NCBI RefSeq assembly: GCF_946221145.1
Contig: NZ_CAMIOH010000217.1
Coordinates: 1 to 5,365, forward strand
Source of the DNA: an uncultured Paracoccus sp.
Lineage (GTDB): Bacteria; Pseudomonadota; Alphaproteobacteria; Rhodobacterales; Rhodobacteraceae
DNA length: 5,365 bases
Direction of reading: 5' to 3'
A program made the position numbers and the translations under genes. Below are positions 1-5,365 of the stretch, piece after piece (positions within the stretch are counted from its first letter, which is position 1; the number at the start of each line of letters is the position of its first letter). The notes beneath the pieces were generated by a model that saw only the letters and a list, made by a program, of their open reading frames with translations, did not search any database and was not told where the DNA came from.

Positions 1-487
1 GCCCCCATGGGCGCGGGGCCGCGAACTGACCAAGCCCGTCCACACGCCCGCTTCGGCGATGGAGATGGCCCGCGCCCATGGGGGCCGGGTGGCGATCATC
101 TTCGGTCCCGAACGCACCGGGCTGGAAAACGACGACGTGGCCCGGGCCAATGCCATCGTCACGGTGCCGGTGAACCCCGATTTTCCGTCGCTGAACCTTG
201 CGCAGGCGGTGCTGCTGATGGGCTATGAATACGGGCAGGGGATCCTGCCCGCCGAACCCTCGCCCCATCACGCCCGCCCCGAAACCATCCAGCCCGCCGA
301 CCGCACCGAGATCGAGAAGCTGGGCGATCATTTCGAGGAAAAACTGGCCGAGGCCGGGTTCTTCTTTCCCGAAACCAAGGCCGCGTCCATGCGGCTGAAC
401 CTGCGCAACATGTGGTCGCGTCTGGCGCTGACCCGTGGCGACGTGCGGATCCTGCATGGGATGCTGCGGCAGTTGACCCGGTCCTGA
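1..487 (+). CDS. trmJ: TrmJ-type tRNA (cytidine/uridine-2'-O-)-methyltransferase, 5' truncated by the window edge
   Basis: A SAM-dependent SPOUT (TrmH-family) RNA methyltransferase; TrmJ methylates the 2'-O of the nucleotide at position 32 in the tRNA anticodon loop, in the cytoplasm. The reading frame is open from base 2 to the TGA at 485-487, giving 161 visible residues. The family is usually about 245-250 residues, so roughly 90 N-terminal residues lie off the left edge. An internal ATG at 59 is not the start, because the preceding in-frame residues (RGRELTKPVHTP) already match the family. Seen directly: SPOUT motif 2 as IFGPERTGLEN (98-130) and motif 3 as NPDFPSLNLAQAV (173-211), which form the knotted SAM-binding site. 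The C-terminal helical extension (LNLRNMW, then LTRGDVRILHGML) is the part typical of TrmJ rather than TrmH or TrmL. ctaA follows 33 bases later on the same strand with no terminator between, so co-transcription is possible. Family assignment is strong; the exact tRNA target is inferred. Confidence 0.9.
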   Translation, partial: PPWARGRELTKPVHTPASAMEMARAHGGRVAIIFGPERTGLENDDVARANAIVTVPVNPDFPSLNLAQAVLLMGYEYGQGILPAEPSPHHARPETIQPADRTEIEKLGDHFEEKLAEAGFFFPETKAASMRLNLRNMWSRLALTRGDVRILHGMLRQLTRS

Positions 488-507
488 CCCACCCCTAGTC
501 TCGCCCT

Positions 508-514
508 GAAGGAG
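508..514 (+). promoter_or_regulatory. Ribosome binding site of ctaA
   Basis: GAAGGAG, a near-perfect Shine-Dalgarno sequence, sits 6 bases before the ATG at 521. It supports 521 as the ctaA start over the later in-frame Met at residue 25. It lies in the only gap (488-520) between trmJ and ctaA, in which I see no terminator or convincing promoter. Confidence 0.75.
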
Positions 515-520
515 CAAGCG

Positions 521-1669
521 ATGGCCAAGCGCCCCGTTTTCGAGGAAGTCCTTGACCCGGCCGCCAGCAGCCGCCCCGTCACCCGCACCGGCATGATCGA
601 CGCCGCACCGAAAGGGGCGCGCCGGGCGATCCGCATCTGGCTGATGATCCTGTTCGTGATGGTCGCGGCGATGATCGCCCTTGGCGGGGCGACCCGGCTG
701 ACCGGATCGGGCCTGTCGATCGTCGAATGGGCGCCGGTCACGGGCACCATCCCGCCGATGTCGCAGCCCGAATGGCAAGCGGAATTCGAGGCTTACAAGA
801 CGATCCCCCAATATGTCGAGGTCAATCCCGACATGGATCTTGCGGGGTTCAAGCAGATCTACTGGTGGGAATGGTCGCATCGCCTGCTGGGCCGTCTGGT
901 CGGACTGGTCTGGGCGGCGGGCTTTGTCTTTTTCCTGGCCACGAAACGCATCCCCACCGGCTGGACGCCGCGCCTGCTGGGGCTGGGCGCGCTTGGCGGG
1001 GCGCAGGGGGCCATCGGCTGGTGGATGGTCAGTTCCGGTCTGACGGACGGCATGACCCGCGTGGCGTCCTATCGGCTGGCCACGCATCTGGGGCTGGCCT
1101 TCGTGATCCTGGGCCTGATCACCTGGTATGCGGCCCTGCTGGGGCGCAGCGAGGCCGATCTGCTACGCGCCCGCCGCGCCAGCGAGGCGAAGCTGTTTTC
1201 CATGTCCACCGGCCTGATGCATCTGGCCTTCGTGCAGATCCTGATCGGCGCGCTTGTCGCGGGGATCGACGCGGGCCGGACCTATACCGGCTGGCCGACC
1301 ATGGGCGGGGAATGGATCCCGGCGCTGATCTGGGATCCGGCGCTTGGCTGGCGCAACCTGTTCGAGAACCCGGCGCTTGTGCAGTTCACCCATCGCATGG
1401 TGGGCTATCTGCTGGCGATCTTTGCGGTGGTGGTGGTCCTGCGGGCGCGCAAATCGCCCCATCCGGTGACGCGCGGCGCCTTCACGGCGATGATCGCGGG
1501 CGTCGCGGTGCAGGTCGGGCTGGGGATCATGAACGTGATCCACGCCTCGCCGCTGCCGCTGGCCCTGGCGCATCAGATCGGTGCCATCGCGCTGTTCGCG
1601 CTGATCATCCGGGCGCGGCACCATGCGCGTTATCCGCATGAAACTTCGGTCAGGGGGACCATCCGATGA
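521..1669 (+). CDS. ctaA: Heme A synthase (CtaA/COX15 family)
   Basis: An integral inner-membrane protein that oxidises the C8 methyl of heme O to a formyl group, making heme A for aa3-type cytochrome c oxidase. It has 382 residues, the size of the long alphaproteobacterial/mitochondrial COX15-like form. About eight membrane segments can be read, roughly at residues 37-57, 121-140, 150-170, 186-206, 229-249, 292-308, 318-338 and 346-363. The four heme-ligand histidines of the two four-helix halves are all present: H120 (WEWSHRLLGR), H189 (ATHLGLAF), H291 (QFTHRMVGY) and H351 (LAHQIGAI). ATRLTGSGLSIVEW (57-70) is the family's first-loop signature. There are no cysteines at all, so the disulfide pair of Bacillus-type CtaA is absent, as expected for the type without it. 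The first ~35 residues are polar and presumably cytoplasmic. The stop overlaps the next ATG by four bases (ATGA), implying translational coupling. No ctaB, ctaG or cox subunit genes are adjacent here. Confidence 0.96.
   Translation: MAKRPVFEEVLDPAASSRPVTRTGMIDAAPKGARRAIRIWLMILFVMVAAMIALGGATRLTGSGLSIVEWAPVTGTIPPMSQPEWQAEFEAYKTIPQYVEVNPDMDLAGFKQIYWWEWSHRLLGRLVGLVWAAGFVFFLATKRIPTGWTPRLLGLGALGGAQGAIGWWMVSSGLTDGMTRVASYRLATHLGLAFVILGLITWYAALLGRSEADLLRARRASEAKLFSMSTGLMHLAFVQILIGALVAGIDAGRTYTGWPTMGGEWIPALIWDPALGWRNLFENPALVQFTHRMVGYLLAIFAVVVVLRARKSPHPVTRGAFTAMIAGVAVQVGLGIMNVIHASPLPLALAHQIGAIALFALIIRARHHARYPHETSVRGTIR
1652..1658 (+). promoter_or_regulatory. Ribosome binding site of the M32 carboxypeptidase gene, inside the end of ctaA
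   Basis: AGGGGGA lies 7 bases before the ATG at 1666, within the last codons of ctaA. It supports the ATGA-overlap start and shows the downstream gene can recruit ribosomes itself as well as by coupling. Confidence 0.65.
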
Positions 1670-3138
1670 CGGCCATCAACGACCTGCTTGCCTTCCAACG
1701 CCAGACCGAGGCGTTGTCCTCTGTCGCCGAACGGCTGGGCTGGGATCAGGAAACCGTCATGCCGCGCGGCGCGGTCGAGCAGCGGTCCGAGGAAATGGCC
1801 GCCATCGAGGCCGTGCTGCATGAACGCCGCACCGATCCGCGCATCGGCGAATGGCTGGAGGTCGCGGACCCCCGGACCGAGGCCGAATCCCGTTCGGTCG
1901 AACTGATCGCCCGCGATTTCACCCGCGCCAACCGCATCCCGGCGCGTCTGGCGCAGGAACTGGCGCGGCTGACATCCCTGTCGCAGGGCATCTGGGCCGA
2001 GGCGCGGGCCAAGGACGCGCCCGCTGATTTCCTGCCCACGCTGGATCAGGTGCTGATGCTGAAACGAGAGGAGGCCGCCGCGATTGCCGAGGGCGGCGAT
2101 CTCTATGACGCGCTGCTGGACGATTACGAACAGGGCATGACCGGCGCTGACATCGCCGCGCTGTTCGACGGGATGCGCCCCCGGCTTGTCGCGCTGCGCG
2201 AGGCGGTGCTGGGCGCCGATCACCAGCCGCAGGCGCTGAGCGGCCATTTCCCGCAGGAAACCCAGCTGCGTCTGGCCCGGACCTGCGCGACCGCCTTTGG
2301 CTATGACTGGACGCGGGGGCGGATGGACATCGCCGTCCACCCCTTCAGCAGCGGCCGCTGGCAGGACAGCCGGATCACCACGCGGGTGGTGGAAACCGAT
2401 CCGTTCAACTGCCTCTATTCGACCATCCACGAGGTCGGCCATTCCAGCTATGAGCTGGGCATCGACCCGGACTATGCCTTCACGCCGCTGGGCGGGGGCG
2501 TGTCGATGGGCGTCCATGAAAGCCAGAGCCGCATCTATGAAAACCAGATGGGCCGGGGCCGGGCCTTTACCGGCTGGCTGTTCAACCGCATGTCGGATGC
2601 GTTCGACGGGCTGAACATCACCGATCCCGACGCCTTCTATGCCAGCGTGAACCGCGTGACGCCGGGCTTCATCCGCACCGAGGCCGATGAGATCCAGTAT
2701 AACCTGCACATCATGATGCGCTTTGATCTGGAGCGCGACCTGATCGCCGGGCGGCTGGGCGTCGATGATCTGGTCGATGCGTGGAACAGCCGCTTTCAGC
2801 GCGATTTCGGCGTGGCGGTGGACCGGCCCGCGAATGGCGTCTTGCAGGACGTGCACTGGTCGGTGGGCCTGTTCGGCTATTTCCCGACCTATGCGCTTGG
2901 CAATGTCTTTGCGGGTTGCCTGAACAGGGCGATGCGCGCGGCGGTGCCGGATCTGGATGCCTCGCTGGCGGCGGGTGACGCCGCGCCCGCGGTCGAATGG
3001 CTGCGGGAAAACGTGCAGCGTCATGGCGGGCTGAAGCCGCCCCGCGCGCTGATCGAGGAGGCGACGGGCGCGGATGTCTCGCCCGCGCCGCTGCTGGACT
3101 ATCTGGAACAGAAGTTCGGGCAGATCTACGATCTGTAA
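1666..3138 (+). CDS. Carboxypeptidase, peptidase family M32 (carboxypeptidase Taq type)
   Basis: A cytoplasmic zinc (or cobalt) metallocarboxypeptidase that removes C-terminal amino acids from peptides; the substrate in this organism is unknown. At 490 residues it is full length for M32 (about 500). The metal-site motif HEVGH is at residues 255-259: H255 and H259 should bind metal and E256 be the catalytic base. The third ligand is expected 30 residues after the first His, and E285 in HESQSR (284-289) sits exactly there. Other family blocks are present: LGWDQETVMPRGA near the N-terminus (24-36), HPF (225-227), DSRITTR (234-240), IRTEADEIQYNLHI (336-349) and GYFPTYALGN (404-413). No signal peptide or membrane segment is seen. 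The start at the ctaA stop (ATGA) is supported by a Shine-Dalgarno 7 bases upstream and by conserved sequence from the first residues. It is the last gene before the terminator at 3143. No functional link to heme A synthesis is evident from the sequence. Confidence 0.95.
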   Translation: MTAINDLLAFQRQTEALSSVAERLGWDQETVMPRGAVEQRSEEMAAIEAVLHERRTDPRIGEWLEVADPRTEAESRSVELIARDFTRANRIPARLAQELARLTSLSQGIWAEARAKDAPADFLPTLDQVLMLKREEAAAIAEGGDLYDALLDDYEQGMTGADIAALFDGMRPRLVALREAVLGADHQPQALSGHFPQETQLRLARTCATAFGYDWTRGRMDIAVHPFSSGRWQDSRITTRVVETDPFNCLYSTIHEVGHSSYELGIDPDYAFTPLGGGVSMGVHESQSRIYENQMGRGRAFTGWLFNRMSDAFDGLNITDPDAFYASVNRVTPGFIRTEADEIQYNLHIMMRFDLERDLIAGRLGVDDLVDAWNSRFQRDFGVAVDRPANGVLQDVHWSVGLFGYFPTYALGNVFAGCLNRAMRAAVPDLDASLAAGDAAPAVEWLRENVQRHGGLKPPRALIEEATGADVSPAPLLDYLEQKFGQIYDL

Positions 3139-3142
3139 GACG

Positions 3143-3169
3143 AAGGCCGGGCAGGGCGCCCGGCCTTTT
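3143..3169 (+). terminator. Intrinsic terminator of the trmJ-ctaA-carboxypeptidase block
   Basis: Perfect 10-base-pair, GC-rich inverted repeat: AAGGCCGGGC at 3143-3152 pairs with GCCCGGCCTT at 3158-3167 around a 5-base loop, followed by TTTT (3166-3169). It begins 4 bases after the TAA of the carboxypeptidase gene. The T run exists only in the plus-strand direction; read from the minus strand, the stem is followed by CGTC after only two Ts, so it should stop plus-strand transcription well and minus-strand transcription (after allE, whose stop is at 3172-3174) less well. Confidence 0.88.
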
Positions 3170-3171
3170 GC

Positions 3172-4065
3172 CTACCTGTTCGGCCAGATCGGCGCGTGTC
3201 GGTTCACGTCCTTGTACAGCAGATAGCGGAACGGACCCGGCCCCCCGGCATAGCAGGCCTGCGGGCAGAACGCGCGCAGCCACATGTAATCGCCGGGACC
3301 GACCTCGACCCAATCGCGGTTCAGGCGATAGACGGCCTTACCTTCCAGCACGAACAGCCCGTGTTCCATCACATGGGTTTCGGCGAACGGGATCGACCCG
3401 CCCGGCTTGAACGTCACCACGGTGATATGCATGTCGTGGCGCAGGTCCGCCGGGTCCATGAAGCGGGTCGTGCCCCAGGCGCCATCCGTGTCGGGCATCA
3501 TGGACGGGGGAATGTCCTGTTCCTGCGCGACGATGGGATCGGGTTTCGACACGCCATTGCAGGGCTGCCAGCGTTTGCGCCACCAGTGAAAGCCGGTATT
3601 GCCGGGGGTGGTGTTCCTGACCGACCAGGCCGTGCCGGGCGGAATATAGGCAAAGCCGCCGGGCGTCAGCAGATGGTCGGTGCCGTCGATGGTCACGCGC
3701 ATCTCGCCGCCGGTGACGAACACGGCGTGCTGCACCTCGGGGTCGTCGTCGGGGCTGTCGCTGCCGCCGCCTTCGGCCAGTTCGACGATATACTGGCTGA
3801 AGGTTTCCGCAAAGCCCGACAGCGGCCGGGCGATCATCCACATCCGCATTCCGGTCCAGCCGGGCAGATAGCTGGTCACGATGTCGCGCATCACGGTGCG
3901 GGGGATAACCGCATAGGCGTCGGTAAAGACGGCGGTATCGGTGGTCATGCCGGTCTGCGGCGGCAGGCCCGCGACGGGACCGGCATAGGGGACACGGCGC
4001 GTCTCCTCGCGCGGGATTTTGGCAACGTCGCCGGTGGGGGCGCCGGCGGGGGGCAGGTCGTTCAT
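3172..4065 (-). CDS. allE: (S)-ureidoglycine aminohydrolase, bicupin
   Basis: A cytoplasmic, Mn-dependent enzyme of purine breakdown: it hydrolyses (S)-ureidoglycine to (S)-ureidoglycolate and ammonia, after allantoate amidohydrolase. At 297 residues it has two cupin domains. The N-terminal cupin (about 80-165; QHAVFVTGGEMRVTIDG, then GGFAYIPPGTAW) lacks a metal-ligand set. The C-terminal cupin (about 212-287) carries it: E229 and H231 in ETH, H235 in MEHG and Q269 in CPQACYAG. Their spacing (+2, +6, +40) equals that known for plant UGlyAH (E235, H237, H241, Q275). The C-terminal stretch DYMWLRAFCPQA...LLYKDVNR closely resembles E. coli AllE (YlbA). A ~40-residue N-terminal segment extends beyond the short E. 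coli form. The ATG at 4065 overlaps the stop of the upstream puuE-uraD gene (ATGA) and has its own Shine-Dalgarno. It shares a urate-degradation unit with that gene. An alternative label is a generic cupin, but the ligand set makes UGlyAH firm. Confidence 0.94.
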   Translation of the reverse strand: MNDLPPAGAPTGDVAKIPREETRRVPYAGPVAGLPPQTGMTTDTAVFTDAYAVIPRTVMRDIVTSYLPGWTGMRMWMIARPLSGFAETFSQYIVELAEGGGSDSPDDDPEVQHAVFVTGGEMRVTIDGTDHLLTPGGFAYIPPGTAWSVRNTTPGNTGFHWWRKRWQPCNGVSKPDPIVAQEQDIPPSMMPDTDGAWGTTRFMDPADLRHDMHITVVTFKPGGSIPFAETHVMEHGLFVLEGKAVYRLNRDWVEVGPGDYMWLRAFCPQACYAGGPGPFRYLLYKDVNRHAPIWPNR

Positions 4066-5365
4066 TTCAGGGCCTCTTTCAGGCGAAGCTCGCCGATGCG
4101 CGTGACCTGGCGTTCGGCCTGGGCGCGTTCGGTTTGGGTGTCGTTGTCGATGCGGGCCTGCATGGCGGCCATGATGCCCGCCTTGTCATGGTCGCGCACG
4201 GCGATGATGAAGGGGAAACCATGCTTGGCGACATAGGCGTCGTTCAGCCGGGTGAAGGTGGCGCGTTCGTCATCGGTCAGGCTGTCCAGACCCGCGCTTG
4301 CCTGTTCGGCGGTGCTGTCCGCGGTCAGCCGTTTCGCCTGCGCCAGCTTGCCCGCCAGATCGGGATGGGCGTTCAGCACGCCCAGCCGTTCGGCATCGCT
4401 GCTGTCGCGGAACACCTGCGCCATCCGCGCGGCAAGGCCCGAGGCGCTGTCATGGACCGCGCCCATTTCCCCGTCCCAGACCCTTTCGGCGATCCAGGGT
4501 GAATGTTCATAGATGCTGCCGAAGCGTTCGACAAAGGCGTCACGCGCCATCTGCGAGGGGCGATCCTTGGGCTGGAACGGATGGACCTTGGCCCAATGGC
4601 GGGCAATGTCCAGACGGCTGGCGAACCAGACGCCCTCATGCGCGCGGCAATGGTCCAGGAACCGCTGGATCGCCATGGCCCGGCCCGGACGCCCGGCAAG
4701 GCGGCAATGCAGCCCGATCGACATCATCTTGGGCGCGCCCGCCGCGCCTTCGGCATACAGCACGTCAAAGCTGTCGCGCAGATAGTCCAGGAAATCCGTG
4801 CCGGTGCCGAATCCCTGACCGCTGGAAAAGCGCATGTCGTTGGCGTCCATCGTATAGGGCACCATCAATTGCGGGCGGTCCTGATGGACGTGCCAATAGG
4901 GCAGGTCGTCGGCAATCGTGTCAGCCAGGTAGTCGAAGCCGCCTTCCTCGCAGCCAAGCGCCACGGTGTTCATTGACGTGCGGCCCTGATAAAAGCCGCG
5001 CGGGCGTTCGCCGGTGACGGCGGTATGCAGGGCGATGGCCTGGGCGATGTGCTGGGCCTCGACCTCTCGCGGGATGTCGCGATAGTCGATCCATTTCAGG
5101 CCGTGGGTGGCGATCTCCCATCCTGCCGCCTTCATCGCGGCGACCTGTTCGGGGCTGCGCTCCAGGGCGGTGGCGACGCCATAGACGGTGACGGGAATGT
5201 CGCGCAACATCCGGTGCAGGCGCCAGAACCCGGACCGGGCGCCATAGTCATAGATCGATTCCATGTTCCAGTGCCGCTTGCCGGGCCAGGGCTGGGCGCC
5301 GATGATTTCCGACAGGAACGCCTCGGACGCGGCATCGCCATGTTCGATGCTGTTCTCGCCGCCTT
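4062..5365 (-). CDS. puuE: Bifunctional allantoinase (PuuE) / OHCU decarboxylase (UraD) fusion, 5' truncated by the window edge
   Basis: A cytoplasmic fusion covering two consecutive ureide steps: UraD decarboxylates 2-oxo-4-hydroxy-4-carboxy-5-ureidoimidazoline (OHCU) to (S)-allantoin, and PuuE hydrolyses allantoin to allantoate. The frame stays open past the ATG at 5264 to the right edge. The 33 residues before that Met (GGENSIEHGDAASEAFLS, then GAQPWPGKRHWN) match PuuE, so 5264 is not the start; roughly 35-40 residues are missing. Numbering from that Met, the PuuE domain runs to about 228: NMESIYDYGARSGFWRLHR, GWEIATHGLKW (48-58), FYQGRTSMNT (91-100) and SIGLHCRLAGRPGR (182-195). This is a polysaccharide-deacetylase (NodB) fold in which W58 replaces the second metal His, as in metal-independent PuuE. 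UraD occupies about 236-400: EHSPWIAERVW (253-263), HPDLAGK with the expected catalytic H300, STAEQ (317-321) and LNDAYVAKHGFPFIIAVR (340-357). The two domains share one frame with no stop. allE follows with a 4-base overlap. The UraD half corresponds to about 4065-4560. Confidence 0.94.
   Translation of the reverse strand, partial: GGENSIEHGDAASEAFLSEIIGAQPWPGKRHWNMESIYDYGARSGFWRLHRMLRDIPVTVYGVATALERSPEQVAAMKAAGWEIATHGLKWIDYRDIPREVEAQHIAQAIALHTAVTGERPRGFYQGRTSMNTVALGCEEGGFDYLADTIADDLPYWHVHQDRPQLMVPYTMDANDMRFSSGQGFGTGTDFLDYLRDSFDVLYAEGAAGAPKMMSIGLHCRLAGRPGRAMAIQRFLDHCRAHEGVWFASRLDIARHWAKVHPFQPKDRPSQMARDAFVERFGSIYEHSPWIAERVWDGEMGAVHDSASGLAARMAQVFRDSSDAERLGVLNAHPDLAGKLAQAKRLTADSTAEQASAGLDSLTDDERATFTRLNDAYVAKHGFPFIIAVRDHDKAGIMAAMQARIDNDTQTERAQAERQVTRIGELRLKEALK
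4073..4079 (-). promoter_or_regulatory. Ribosome binding site of allE, inside the end of puuE-uraD
   Basis: On the minus strand AAAGAGG lies 7 bases before the ATG at 4065. It supports the ATGA-overlap start of allE and indicates coupled translation with the fusion gene upstream. Confidence 0.6.

Noticed and set aside
59..487. Treating the ATG at 59 as the start of the methyltransferase
   Set aside because: The in-frame codons from base 2 encode conserved TrmJ sequence (RGRELTKPVHTP), so the gene enters from the left edge.
727..1641. 304-codon open frame in another plus-strand frame inside ctaA
   Set aside because: Shadow of ctaA: composition is dominated by G, R, A and P, with no membrane segments or motifs, while the ctaA frame has conserved histidines.
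1630..3024. 464-codon open frame on the minus strand opposite the M32 carboxypeptidase gene
   Set aside because: It is rich in R, H, G, Q and A with no recognisable domain, a common antisense shadow of a high-GC gene, and the plus-strand protein here has all M32 motifs.
2711..3313. 200-codon minus-strand frame crossing the convergent junction
   Set aside because: It runs through the terminator hairpin and two real genes, and its Arg/Pro/Ala-rich translation matches nothing recognised.
3196..4236. 346-codon open frame on the plus strand opposite allE
   Set aside because: Low-complexity G/A/H/R composition, no family resemblance, and it spans the boundary of two clear minus-strand genes.
4062..5264. 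Treating the ATG at 5264 as the start of the allantoinase-decarboxylase gene
   Set aside because: The frame stays open to 5365 and the upstream residues (GGENSIEHGDAASEAFLS) are characteristic PuuE sequence, so the true start is off the window.
1..5365. A novel defence, mobile or biosynthetic system
   Set aside because: All five genes belong to well-known housekeeping or catabolic families, no gap exceeds 33 bases, and no repeats, transposase, phage or tRNA signatures were found on reading both strands.

Overview
No new system is visible here: this is a compact stretch of an ordinary bacterial chromosome with five recognisable genes in two convergent blocks. The high-GC DNA, strong preference for G/C at third codon positions, a cysteine-free long-form CtaA, and the particular protein variants (a PuuE-UraD fusion, an AllE with a long N-terminus) suggest an alphaproteobacterium, most likely Rhodobacteraceae such as Paracoccus or a relative. 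This taxonomic call is inferred from sequence style and family memory, not from a search.

Plus-strand block (1-3138): the 3' two-thirds of a TrmJ-type tRNA 2'-O-methyltransferase, whose start lies left of the window, then after 33 bases ctaA (heme A synthase, for the aa3-type cytochrome oxidase), then a metallocarboxypeptidase of peptidase family M32 whose ATG overlaps the ctaA stop as ATGA. The block ends in a strong hairpin-plus-T-run terminator at 3143-3169. The three proteins share no obvious pathway; they look like a housekeeping transcription unit.

Minus-strand block (5365 down to 3172): a purine (urate) degradation unit. First comes a fused enzyme with a PuuE-type, metal-independent allantoinase at the N-terminus and an OHCU decarboxylase (UraD) at the C-terminus; its first few dozen residues lie beyond the right edge. 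It overlaps by ATGA with a bicupin (S)-ureidoglycine aminohydrolase (AllE). Together they cover OHCU -> (S)-allantoin -> allantoate and (S)-ureidoglycine -> (S)-ureidoglycolate. The step between, allantoate amidohydrolase, is not in the window and must be encoded elsewhere.

The two blocks converge with only 33 bases between stop codons. There are no RNA genes, insertion sequences, CRISPR arrays or long repeats that I can see, and no stretch over 300 bases without a gene. Promoters for both blocks probably lie outside the window.
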